A stretch of DNA of 64,000 nt from a bacterium (GTDB lineage: Bacteria > Campylobacterota > Campylobacteria > Campylobacterales > Sulfurimonadaceae). Positions 9,213-17,620 of this stretch are shown here, one piece after another. The DNA is taken from contig JAHJJX010000021.1 of NCBI GenBank assembly GCA_018822665.1, positions 62,001 to 126,000 of the forward strand. Reading direction: 5' to 3'. The notes below the pieces were generated by a model. It was not told where the DNA came from. It made no database searches and was given only the letters and a program-made list of their open reading frames with translations. Made by a program: the position numbers and the translations under genes. Numbering within the stretch: the stretch's first letter is position 1; each line of letters opens with the position of its first letter.

Positions 9213-10376
9213 TCACTGCATTTTCGCTTTTTTTGAGGCCATCAGTATCATTCCAATCCCAATCGATGTCGCTAAAAGGGCCGAACCCCCATAACTTAAA
9301 AACGGAACGGAAATACCTTTAATCGGTGTTATGCCGCTGATTCCATAAGCGTTTATCAAAAATGAAAAGGAGAGTAAAAGCCCTATTCCCAAACTAAAGA
9401 GATAAACGCTCATATCTCTCGAACGGTTTGCAATTTTAAAAATTCTTTGCAACATCCACATAAAAAGAACTACAACCACCAAAACACCAAAAAAACCGAA
9501 TTCTTCCGCTAAACCTGCTAAAACAAAATCTGTATGCACCTCACTTAAAAAACCAAGTTTAAAAGTTCCGTTTGCCATGCCTACGCCAAAAATTCCTCCA
9601 TTGCTTATTGCATTTAAAGAGTGCCCTATCTGATAAGGTTCCACTTCGGTCGGGACTCTCAATTGCTCGGCAATCGAGGCGGGAAACAGCTCAAGCACAC
9701 TGTTTTGAGCCAGAGCCCACCAAGATTTTATCCGTATCATTCTATGCTCGGCAGTTACAATAAAAAAGGTAAAAAATAAAAAGGACGCTGTAAGTATGCT
9801 AAAGAAAAACCTAAAACTGCTTCCTGCAAACATCAGCATAAACAATAAGGTAAGTCCCAAAACTACGACCTGTCCCAAGTCATTTTGAATAAAAGCAATA
9901 ACAAACATAGCCCCCACAAAAATAACGCCATAGGGTGCAAATCGAATAAATTCCTGCTTGAGTCCCACATTGCCGTGCGGACTAAATTTCCTTGAAAAAC
10001 TCCAGGCTAAAAAGTAAACGAACCCTATCTTGAAGAATTCAATGGGAGCCAATGAAAAGCCAAAAAATTTAATCCATCTCTTGGCACCTCCAACGGCAGA
10101 CACCAATGTCTCGGGCAAAAAAGGCATCGCTATCATTAAAACAGTAGCGCCTATAAAAAGGGTGAATCCTATCGGTTTTAGCCACTTATCCGGGTTGAGT
10201 TGCGCCAATGTCCACATAATCACAATGCTTAAAAATCCAAATACCGCTTGTCGTAATGCAAAGTGGAATTCTCCCACTCCAAACAAAAGGGTTGTATAAG
10301 TAGCTAAAGTATAAGACAAAATAATACTAATACCGATTAGAATACTGACAAGGGTAAAAAGGTTTCTATCTGCCAT
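9213..10376 (-). CDS. ftsW: SEDS-family peptidoglycan polymerase FtsW
   Basis: A 387-aa polytopic membrane protein (about ten helices) with SEDS signatures: FIQNDLGQVVVLGLT, the GHSLNAISNGGIFGVG segment and SVPFLSYGGSAL near the C terminus. SEDS proteins polymerise lipid II with a partner class B PBP. Co-location with murG favours FtsW over RodA. It is preceded by two unrecognised genes and followed by murG. Confidence 0.88.
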   Translation of the reverse strand: MADRNLFTLVSILIGISIILSYTLATYTTLLFGVGEFHFALRQAVFGFLSIVIMWTLAQLNPDKWLKPIGFTLFIGATVLMIAMPFLPETLVSAVGGAKRWIKFFGFSLAPIEFFKIGFVYFLAWSFSRKFSPHGNVGLKQEFIRFAPYGVIFVGAMFVIAFIQNDLGQVVVLGLTLLFMLMFAGSSFRFFFSILTASFLFFTFFIVTAEHRMIRIKSWWALAQNSVLELFPASIAEQLRVPTEVEPYQIGHSLNAISNGGIFGVGMANGTFKLGFLSEVHTDFVLAGLAEEFGFFGVLVVVVLFMWMLQRIFKIANRSRDMSVYLFSLGIGLLLSFSFLINAYGISGITPIKGISVPFLSYGGSALLATSIGIGMILMASKKAKMQ

Positions 10377-10387
10377 GATAAAAAAGC

Positions 10388-10906
10388 CTACTTTATTTTG
10401 TTGATTTTTAAAACAAATTCAACTTCAGCTTTTGAAATATGCAACTCTTTTGAAATAGTTTCCAAAGAGATTCCCTGCTTAAAGAGCGATATTATTTTTT
10501 CATCATCATTTGCGTGAATGGAGGAGGGAATAGAAATCTGTTTTACCCCTGTCTCCAAAGATGAAACTCTGGAATCTATTTGAGCATCTATGGTTTCTAC
10601 GGTTTCTTGCATCTGTTGCAAACCCATGGAAAGCGGTTTTATCATATCATAAACGCTTCTTTCAATCTCCTGATAAATCTCTTCATCGCTCATACCTCTT
10701 GAATTATCTTGCACACTTTTTTGAGTATCTACAAGTTTTTTCTTTAAATAAAATATTTCCCTGTTCAATTCTTCAACAACAGAAGCCACAGAGTGTATAT
10801 TTTTACTGTATTCGGAATCTTTGGAAAATACATAATAAAGAAGATACAAGATTACAATTGCCATTGCAGCGGCTGCATGTTCTATTGTCAGGAAGTCATA
10901 ATTCAT
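10388..10906 (-). CDS. Single-pass membrane coiled-coil protein, unrecognised
   Basis: I do not recognise this 172-aa protein. One N-terminal membrane helix (about residues 12-28) precedes a long heptad-like charged region (about 40-130). The C-terminal 35 residues, with GISLETISKELHISKAEVEFVL, resemble a small helix-turn-helix. Its start overlaps the preceding gene by four bases and ftsW follows after 11 bases. Membrane-anchored HTH proteins next to division genes recall cell-shape factors, but no function is claimed. Confidence 0.7.
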   Translation of the reverse strand: MNYDFLTIEHAAAAMAIVILYLLYYVFSKDSEYSKNIHSVASVVEELNREIFYLKKKLVDTQKSVQDNSRGMSDEEIYQEIERSVYDMIKPLSMGLQQMQETVETIDAQIDSRVSSLETGVKQISIPSSIHANDDEKIISLFKQGISLETISKELHISKAEVEFVLKINKIK

Positions 10907-11421
10907 CGATTCTCTTTTGCCTCACGAATGAGTACTCTTTCCCTTGCGGTCAAATAGGCTCCCCATTCTTTTTCATCCCGTTCATGTATTTTGATAATTT
11001 TCGCCAGTGTTTTACTGAGTGCCGCAAAGAAAATAGCAACATCTCTTTTTGGGTGCACGGGCATCTCTATACGACCATAATATTCAACTCCGACTTCAAG
11101 CAGTTCCTCAGCCAAATTAAAATGCTCAAAGCCTATAGATTCTATCTCAGCCGTGTTTGTGAGCGACAGTCTTTGGGGCTCTTTATTTTTTAAAAACATC
11201 TCCAACGCATCCACTTTTTTATGAAGTTCCACCATTAAGTTAAGCAAAACAGGGTCGGTATCTGAAGTTTCGCCTCTTGCCTTTGCAAGTCTCAACCACT
11301 GATTTATCGGGTCATCATCCGACTCACTCAACTGGTGGTATTCCCGCAGGTAAGCATCCCTGTCTAACTTTGCTTCACTATACACTAAGCTGATGGGCGC
11401 ATGGACTAAACGTACGCTCAT
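10903..11421 (-). CDS. Conserved hypothetical cytoplasmic protein
   Basis: A 172-aa acidic, soluble protein with no signal peptide or membrane helix. I do not recognise a family. The middle (about residues 85-140) alternates hydrophobic and polar residues, compatible with a small beta barrel such as a PilZ-like fold, but no RxxxR...D/NxSxxG motif is visible. It is translationally coupled to mqnP upstream and to the membrane coiled-coil gene downstream. Confidence 0.65.
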   Translation of the reverse strand: MSVRLVHAPISLVYSEAKLDRDAYLREYHQLSESDDDPINQWLRLAKARGETSDTDPVLLNLMVELHKKVDALEMFLKNKEPQRLSLTNTAEIESIGFEHFNLAEELLEVGVEYYGRIEMPVHPKRDVAIFFAALSKTLAKIIKIHERDEKEWGAYLTARERVLIREAKENR

Positions 11422-12278
11422 GCAACAACCCTGTCCAAAATTATTAAAAATAAAAATCCGATACCCAAATACCCGTTCACGGTAAAAAAAGCACGGTCAA
11501 TTTTTGTAAAATCTTTTCTCACAAGATAGTGCTCATACGTTAATAAGACTCCGCTTATCACGGCCGCCAGAAAGGCAAAAATTCCGAGTCCTGCGACCCA
11601 GACAAAAAGAATCCAGAAAATCACACTCAGCACATGAAAAAGCGCGGAGATAAAAAGCGTAGCAGCCGACCCGTAACGAGAAGGAATAGAGTAAAGATTA
11701 TTTTGTTTATCGAATTCTATATCTTGCAAAGAATACAGCAAATCAAACCCCGCAACCCAAAAAATCACACCCAAACTTAAGATAACCGACCATGCAGGTA
11801 TTGTGGCACTTACCGCAATCACCCCTGCAATAGGGGCAAGTCCAAGAGAAATCCCCAATACAATATGCGCCAAAGACGAAAATCTCTTAAAGTAGGAATA
11901 ACTGCCTAAAATAAAAAGAATAGGAATACTCAGCATAAAGGCAAGTGAATTTATCATATACGCAACAGCTATAAAAACAAGGGCATTCACAAATATAAAA
12001 ATTAAAATACTGCTGCCATCAAGCCTTCCATCCACATTGGGGCGCTCTTTTGTTCTTGGATTTTTTGCATCTATATCCGCATCAGCGTACCTATTAACCC
12101 CCATCGCAAAATTTCTAGCGCTTAAGGCTGCTAAAACACCAAGAATAAGCAGCCAAAATCCAAACCAGCCATCCGCTGCAACAATCATAGCAATGAAAAT
12201 AAAGGGGAGTGAGAAAATCGAGTGTTCAAACATAACCAATTCGTTAAAATCTTGTAATTTTTTAATGTATCTCTGCAA
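11418..12278 (-). CDS. mqnP: UbiA-family polyprenyltransferase, probably MqnP of the futalosine menaquinone pathway
   Basis: A 286-aa membrane prenyltransferase with both Asp-rich motifs: NRYADADIDAKN (about residue 62) and DLLYSLQDIEFDKQ (about residue 178). Campylobacterota make menaquinone through futalosine, and the N-terminal VMFEHSIFSLPF block fits MqnP better than UbiA or MenA. Menaquinone is the expected electron acceptor of the complex I enzymes in this window. The start seems to be UUG with AAGG seven bases upstream. The gene diverges from miaA across 67 bp. Confidence 0.82.
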   Translation of the reverse strand: MQRYIKKLQDFNELVMFEHSIFSLPFIFIAMIVAADGWFGFWLLILGVLAALSARNFAMGVNRYADADIDAKNPRTKERPNVDGRLDGSSILIFIFVNALVFIAVAYMINSLAFMLSIPILFILGSYSYFKRFSSLAHIVLGISLGLAPIAGVIAVSATIPAWSVILSLGVIFWVAGFDLLYSLQDIEFDKQNNLYSIPSRYGSAATLFISALFHVLSVIFWILFVWVAGLGIFAFLAAVISGVLLTYEHYLVRKDFTKIDRAFFTVNGYLGIGFLFLIILDRVVA

Positions 12279-12306
12279 ATTATAACCTTCAAAGAATAGT
12301 TTTTTT

Positions 12307-12316
12307 ATTTTATCAA
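12307..12316 (-). promoter_or_regulatory. mqnP: Candidate extended -10 for mqnP
   Basis: TGATAAAAT on the minus strand (TG-n-TAAAAT), about 30 bases before the UUG start. Confidence 0.4.
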
Positions 12317-12330
12317 AACTTGAGTTAAAA

Positions 12331-12344
12331 TGATATAATTTTGC
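12331..12344 (+). promoter_or_regulatory. miaA: Extended -10 promoter abutting miaA, leaderless mRNA predicted
   Basis: TGATATAATTTTGC: an extended -10 (TGnTATAAT) whose last T is only six bases before the A of the miaA ATG, so transcription should start at or within a base or two of the start codon. No Shine-Dalgarno is present. The identical 14-mer precedes the gene at 42330. Confidence 0.65.
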
Positions 12345-12345
12345 G

Positions 12346-13236
12346 ATGAAACAACTCGCACTTATAGGTCCAACAGCCTCCGGAAAAAGTGATTTAGCTC
12401 TGAAAATCGCAAAAAAAACAGATGCTTATATATTATCCATTGACTCACTCAGCATTTACAAAGAGATAGATATCGTCTCGGCAAAACCTTCGCGCGAAGA
12501 GCTGCAAAGCGTCAAACATTTCGGCATAGATGCTTTGTATCCGAATGAACACTTTAGTGTAGATATTTTTATAAATATTTATAAAGATGTTCTTTGCACA
12601 TGCCAAAAAGAAAATAAAAATCTCATCATAGTAGGGGGAACTTCTTTTTATCTTAAATCCCTTCTGCAAGGGCTTTCATCTCTTCCGACAATCACGGATG
12701 AAATATCCTGGCATGTGCAAAAGCAATTAAATAATTTGCAAAGTGCTTATGAATATTTATATAAAATTGATGCGAACTATATGAAAAATATTAGTCCAAA
12801 AGACACATACAGGATAGAAAAAATGCTTCTTATTTATGAAGCATCAAAACTTTCACCTACCGACTGGTTTTTAAAGAATCCGCCAAAGCCAATCATAGAG
12901 AATGTAGATATCTATAATATTGAAGTAGACAGAGAGATTTTAAGAAACAGAATATCTCAAAGAACTTCCAAAATGCTTTCTCTTGGACTTATCGATGAAA
13001 TTTGCTATTTGGAACAAAAATATACAAGATTTCCACATGCCATGCGTTCCATAGGTGTTGTTGAAGTTTTAGAATTTTTAGATGCAAAGGTGAGCAAAGA
13101 GAAGATGCAGGAAAATATCTCAACGCATACGGCTCAGCTTGCAAAAAGGCAACAAACTTTCAACCGTACACAATTTGAAAATACGACCTCCGCTTCACTT
13201 GGGGAGCTTGAGAAAATTATTTATGCGCATTTATAA
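12346..13236 (+). CDS. miaA: tRNA dimethylallyltransferase
   Basis: MiaA adds the dimethylallyl group to A37 of tRNAs reading UNN codons. The 296-aa protein has the P-loop GPTASGKSDLAL (residues 7-18), the DSLSIYKEIDI region equivalent to DSxQVYR, and the C-terminal QTFNRTQF segment. The predicted transcript is leaderless. It converges on the TM2 gene with only three bases between the stops. It contains one exact repeat (13031-13041) and two one-mismatch copies (12594-12604 and 12710-12720). Confidence 0.94.
   Translation: MKQLALIGPTASGKSDLALKIAKKTDAYILSIDSLSIYKEIDIVSAKPSREELQSVKHFGIDALYPNEHFSVDIFINIYKDVLCTCQKENKNLIIVGGTSFYLKSLLQGLSSLPTITDEISWHVQKQLNNLQSAYEYLYKIDANYMKNISPKDTYRIEKMLLIYEASKLSPTDWFLKNPPKPIIENVDIYNIEVDREILRNRISQRTSKMLSLGLIDEICYLEQKYTRFPHAMRSIGVVEVLEFLDAKVSKEKMQENISTHTAQLAKRQQTFNRTQFENTTSASLGELEKIIYAHL
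13031..13041 (-). repeat. DUS-like 11-mer, inside miaA
   Basis: Exact GGCATGTGGAA on the minus strand; in miaA the plus strand reads Phe-Pro-His-Ala. Confidence 0.7.
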
Positions 13237-13239
13237 AAA

Positions 13240-13692
13240 TTAGAACCAGCACTTTTTATTTTTAACATAGATAACATCAAATTCCAAGTCTGATTTTGTG
13301 AAATAAACGATAGCTTCAATAACGGCTATAATCCCTATTATCGCGCTTGGTATGCCAAGGATGGAAAATCCGAATAAAAAGATAACCATCATTAATATAC
13401 CCGTGCCCGTGCATCCCAAATAAAACTTATGAATTCCAAGCCCGCCGAGAAATACAGCCAGCAAGCCCGCAGCTATTTTATTTTTCCCGCCAAGGACAAC
13501 TCTGCTTGAGCTATCAACATAGACACCCACGGCATTTTCGTTTTCTACAACAAAGTCCACTTCCATATCTTTTGTAGGATTTTGTTCGGATGACATCCAT
13601 TCAGAAGCTGTAAATGTATAACGCTTGCCATCCTCGGCGGAGATTAGACCTTCGCTTGATTGAAATTTAAAATCTAATATCTTTCCTTTCAT
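13240..13692 (-). CDS. TM2-domain membrane protein with N-terminal cold-shock-like OB region
   Basis: The 150-aa protein has two parts. Residues 1-65 (GKILDFKFQSSEGLISAEDGKRYTF) resemble a cold-shock/S1-like OB fold. Residues 68-135 form a TM2 domain, two hydrophobic helices with the loop FLGGLGIHKFYLG. The function of such fusions is unknown to me. It ends three bases from miaA, converging, and starts 17 bases after pflA, so it is probably the last gene of the nuo-pflA transcript. Confidence 0.75.
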   Translation of the reverse strand: MKGKILDFKFQSSEGLISAEDGKRYTFTASEWMSSEQNPTKDMEVDFVVENENAVGVYVDSSSRVVLGGKNKIAAGLLAVFLGGLGIHKFYLGCTGTGILMMVIFLFGFSILGIPSAIIGIIAVIEAIVYFTKSDLEFDVIYVKNKKCWF

Positions 13693-13709
13693 TGTATCCT
13701 CCTCGTAAA

Positions 13710-16073
13710 TTATTTATTTAATTCTTTAGCATCAAGAGCAAGTTTTGCCCATGCTGAAGCAGAGTCTGCGTCTATTGCCTCTTGATAGGCAACCTTTGCT
13801 TCATCATTTCTCCATAGTTTGTCATAAATGCTTCCTAAAAGATATTTTTGTCTTGATCTTTGATTTTTATTCAAATCAACTTTATCAAGTGCTTTTAATA
13901 TCTCAAGAGCATCATTAAAGTTCTCCTTATTCATGTATGCCTGATAAAGAGTAAATTCTACATACGGACTTTGTGCATAGGAGTTTGAACTATTTTGTAT
14001 TTTCATAACCTCTGTTGCATATTTAATAATCAGGTTATCATCTTTTGTATTGCTGCCAATAGCCATAACCCTTACATATCGCTCTATGTCTTTATAATCT
14101 AATCCATATAAACTTTGTATCTTGACAAGAGAAGCTATCATATTATTGTCATCTTCTAAGCGCTGATATGCATCAAAAAGGATTCTGTAAATATCTTTGT
14201 ATTCTGAATTTTTATCATTGCCTATCAGTTCAATAAGCTCTTTGGATGCCTCAACTACGTCACTGTAGTTTCCGGTTCTAAAATCAACTTTAATATATCT
14301 GTAAAGCCATTTTTTTCTTTCAATTAAATCTTTTGATTTTAAATTTTTTGATGCTGTTTCTTTTGCAAGCAAAAAGTTAGCGCCTATCATGGCACAATCA
14401 TATATACTTTCATCCCATTCACTCGATAAAGTGATGTTGTAATCTGCTGATATATTGAGTACTTCTTGACACTCTTTGTCTTTGAGTGCCTGCTTCATTA
14501 CACCAATCGCAGATTCTTTGATTATCTCTTGTGTATCGGTATATTTTTCTGCATCAAGAGAGGCAAGAGAATCTTTAAATCCCAAAACATCACTATACAT
14601 CCCATTTTGCAATAAGAGTTTTGCTTTTTCATAAATTGCTCTGTTTCCGATGCTGTCATTCTGATATGTCTCAATCAATGTATTATATTCATTTAACTTA
14701 GTAGATAAATTTGCGTCCACCGTATCAAAAAACAGTGAATCTTTTATAACTTTAATTTCATCCTCATAATTGCCATATTTATATTTTTCAATATATTCGT
14801 TTAATACGCCAAGAGCTTCCTGTTTTTTAGCAGTATTTGAAAGCCATACAGCCCTATCCCTTAACAGTCTCTCATATTCATCATGGTCCATATTTATTTC
14901 ATTTAATATTACTCTGGCAATTTCTGAAGCAGTCTCATAATCTTCATCTTCTGCAAAGGTATACATCATCTCCATTGATGCTGTTAAATCATTCATAAAG
15001 AAGCCTGGTTTGGCTTGTATGATTTTCATAATATATTCAGCAGCTTCTTTCTTATCGGGTGTAGATATTTTATATTGAGCGAGCTTATAAGCCGCAGTGG
15101 CGGCAATCTCCAAATCATCCGTTTCAAGTAATGCTTTTTCATAAAACATCAATGCTTTTGATAAGGAACCACCGGATTCCAGCATCTCCCCTTTGTAGAT
15201 ATATCCCCATTTTGCATAAGGAGAATCTTCATGTTCACTAAATAATCTATCAAAAAAATAATCCGCATCCGTGCTTAAACCTATCATAGAATAGCTCTTT
15301 GAGTTGAGTGATAAAACTTCCGGCACATTCTCATCCGATGAATATTCTTTTAAATATATTTTAGAGAATTCAATAACATTGTCATAATTTTTTAGTTTAG
15401 CATACACCTTTATTTTATAAAAAAGCAATTCAGCTTTAAAAAGTGAGTTAGGATAATCCAAAAGAACTTCATTTATTAATTCAAGACATAAATCATACTG
15501 GGCATCTTTATAATAATTTTTGATTCTTAAATAATCCGTGACGTCTTGTACTTTTTTTATATGAACAGGATTGCCTTTTATATCTAAGCCACCCACATAA
15601 GGCAGTTTGTCTCGGTTAAGAAAAAAGGGAAAATTAATCCCTATATCTGATTTGTTATCATTATCCAAATATGGCAATTCTTCTTTATACCCTAGAATCA
15701 TCCAGTGACTTGAGAGCTTTGCATTTGCCTGAAATACAGTATCATCTTTACTTAAATTGAAAACAATAGGGAAAGATTTAATTTTATAATAGGGAGTAAT
15801 TGTCAGAAAAAAAGTTTTTTTTTGAATCTGAGATTTTATCTGAAAAAAATCATTCTGTATCTCTTTAATTTTTTTGGAGGGATGCTTTGAAAAAGCACAA
15901 ACAATTTTAGTTATTTGATTTAAATCATTTTTAATTTCTTGACATAAAAAACTGTCACTATCTTTTATATGAAGGGTTGAATAGCTTTGAAAATTTTCTT
16001 TTGCGCCCTGAAGAGTAATTTCAAGTGCATATAGATTAAATGCGAAAAAGAGAAAGAGTATCCATCTTAACAA
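13710..16073 (-). CDS. pflA: Paralyzed-flagella-type TPR protein (PflA-like)
   Basis: A 787-aa exported protein: signal peptide at residues 1-17 (ILFLFFAFNLYA), an N-terminal beta-rich domain to about 150, then tandem TPR-like helices to the C terminus. PflA in Campylobacter jejuni is 788 aa, forms part of the periplasmic scaffold of the high-torque flagellar motor, and is encoded directly downstream of nuoN (from memory). Length, layout and position all match here. The start appears to be UUG behind AAGGGG. It follows nuoN by 38 bases. Recognition rests on length and synteny more than on a diagnostic motif. Confidence 0.8.
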   Translation of the reverse strand: MLRWILFLFFAFNLYALEITLQGAKENFQSYSTLHIKDSDSFLCQEIKNDLNQITKIVCAFSKHPSKKIKEIQNDFFQIKSQIQKKTFFLTITPYYKIKSFPIVFNLSKDDTVFQANAKLSSHWMILGYKEELPYLDNDNKSDIGINFPFFLNRDKLPYVGGLDIKGNPVHIKKVQDVTDYLRIKNYYKDAQYDLCLELINEVLLDYPNSLFKAELLFYKIKVYAKLKNYDNVIEFSKIYLKEYSSDENVPEVLSLNSKSYSMIGLSTDADYFFDRLFSEHEDSPYAKWGYIYKGEMLESGGSLSKALMFYEKALLETDDLEIAATAAYKLAQYKISTPDKKEAAEYIMKIIQAKPGFFMNDLTASMEMMYTFAEDEDYETASEIARVILNEINMDHDEYERLLRDRAVWLSNTAKKQEALGVLNEYIEKYKYGNYEDEIKVIKDSLFFDTVDANLSTKLNEYNTLIETYQNDSIGNRAIYEKAKLLLQNGMYSDVLGFKDSLASLDAEKYTDTQEIIKESAIGVMKQALKDKECQEVLNISADYNITLSSEWDESIYDCAMIGANFLLAKETASKNLKSKDLIERKKWLYRYIKVDFRTGNYSDVVEASKELIELIGNDKNSEYKDIYRILFDAYQRLEDDNNMIASLVKIQSLYGLDYKDIERYVRVMAIGSNTKDDNLIIKYATEVMKIQNSSNSYAQSPYVEFTLYQAYMNKENFNDALEILKALDKVDLNKNQRSRQKYLLGSIYDKLWRNDEAKVAYQEAIDADSASAWAKLALDAKELNK

Positions 16074-16111
16074 ATTCTCTTCCCCTTTTTGTGCAAATTT
16101 AGTTCGAAGTA

Positions 16112-17620
16112 CTAGTATCCACTGTTATATACAAATGCCGTAATAAATTCAAGTAATGGATTTACAGCGATAAAAGCAAATATAGTTCCTACTGCGGCTA
16201 AACCGATAATAGTACGAAGAGATAAAGATGCATTGTTTGTGAACACATGCTCATCTGCACCTTTTACTGGGTCTAACATAAACATATAGACTATAAGTTT
16301 TAAATAATAATAACCTGCAATGGCAGAGTTTAAAGCCATAATAAGTGCAAGAACAGTATATCCGCCCGATACGGCAGATGCTATCATATAAAGCTTACCC
16401 CAAAAAAGTGCAAAAGGAGGAATTCCTGCCAAACTCAACATAAAAAGTGCCATTATACTAGCCGCTACAGGCGCTGTTCTTACCATACCGGCAAATTTAT
16501 TGTAGCTATGATCGGATGACTGATGTGCAGGTATATGTTTTTGACGAGAAATCCAAAGCATACTAAATGAACCAAGATTTGTAAATGTAAACAAGGCCCA
16601 ATATAAAAACAATGCGCTGTTTGACTGTGTTGTTCCAATTAAAATAGCTGCCATTACAAAACCGGCATGTGAAATTGAACTATAGGCAAGCATTCTTTTA
16701 ACATCCGTTTGAACCAATGCCCAAATATTTGCAGCCGTCATTGTTACAACCACAAAAATATAAAGTATAACTTCAAGCCATACAACACCGCTATGGATTA
16801 AAAACTCAAATATACGCATAGCAACAATAAATGCTGCTATTTTTGGAACAATCGACATAAATCCAGCCATTGAAGCACTAGCACCCTCATAAATATCCGG
16901 AGCCCATGTATGGAATGGTACGAGAGAGAGTTTAAATCCAAATGATGCCAACATAAAAGTAACACCGATAAGCACATAACCGATATCTGCATATTTATTC
17001 GCAGCCAACACGGAAGCTATTTGATTAATCTCAACTGAACCCGTAAGTGCATAAAAAACCATAGCCCCAAAGCTATAAAATCCAGCTGCCAATGCGCCCA
17101 TAGTAAAATATTTAACAGCCGCTTCAAATGATTTATCACGATTGTGCATCGCGATTAAAGTATATAAAGCCAAAGATGATGTTTCAAGTCCAACAAAAAC
17201 GAGAATTAAATTATCTGTTGCAACCATAAACTGGAAACCTGAAATCATAAATAAAAATAAAGCGAAAAATTCCGGATATGAAAACTCATGAAATCTTTTT
17301 GATGTTAATGCAAGGGGAATAAAAAGCATTGAAGCGCCGACTATGATAAGTTGAGACAAAATTGCTAACCCATCGATAAGCATTACATCAAATATTCCCA
17401 TAATAGTGCCATTTTGCGCAAATGCACCCGCAGACTCTAAAATAGCTCCAAAATCCATTACTAAAAATAAAAGGCTTAACATTACATATAAGGTTTTATC
17501 TAAACCACTTTTAAACAAATCAACAACTATTATCATTAACGCACCAATAATAGGAATCAACATTGGTGATAGAGTCATTAAATTTAATGACTCTAAAGAA
17601 ACATTTACCGGCTCTAACAT
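16112..17620 (-). CDS. nuoN: NADH-quinone oxidoreductase subunit N
   Basis: One of three antiporter-like proton-pumping subunits. The 502-aa protein has about 14 membrane helices, with the conserved helix-5 Glu in FVGLETSSLALYTL and the Lys-bearing segment RMLAYSSISHAGF. It follows nuoM with a 1-base overlap and closes the canonical nuo order. A one-mismatch copy of the repeat lies at 16674-16684. Confidence 0.96.
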   Translation of the reverse strand: MLEPVNVSLESLNLMTLSPMLIPIIGALMIIVVDLFKSGLDKTLYVMLSLLFLVMDFGAILESAGAFAQNGTIMGIFDVMLIDGLAILSQLIIVGASMLFIPLALTSKRFHEFSYPEFFALFLFMISGFQFMVATDNLILVFVGLETSSLALYTLIAMHNRDKSFEAAVKYFTMGALAAGFYSFGAMVFYALTGSVEINQIASVLAANKYADIGYVLIGVTFMLASFGFKLSLVPFHTWAPDIYEGASASMAGFMSIVPKIAAFIVAMRIFEFLIHSGVVWLEVILYIFVVVTMTAANIWALVQTDVKRMLAYSSISHAGFVMAAILIGTTQSNSALFLYWALFTFTNLGSFSMLWISRQKHIPAHQSSDHSYNKFAGMVRTAPVAASIMALFMLSLAGIPPFALFWGKLYMIASAVSGGYTVLALIMALNSAIAGYYYLKLIVYMFMLDPVKGADEHVFTNNASLSLRTIIGLAAVGTIFAFIAVNPLLEFITAFVYNSGY

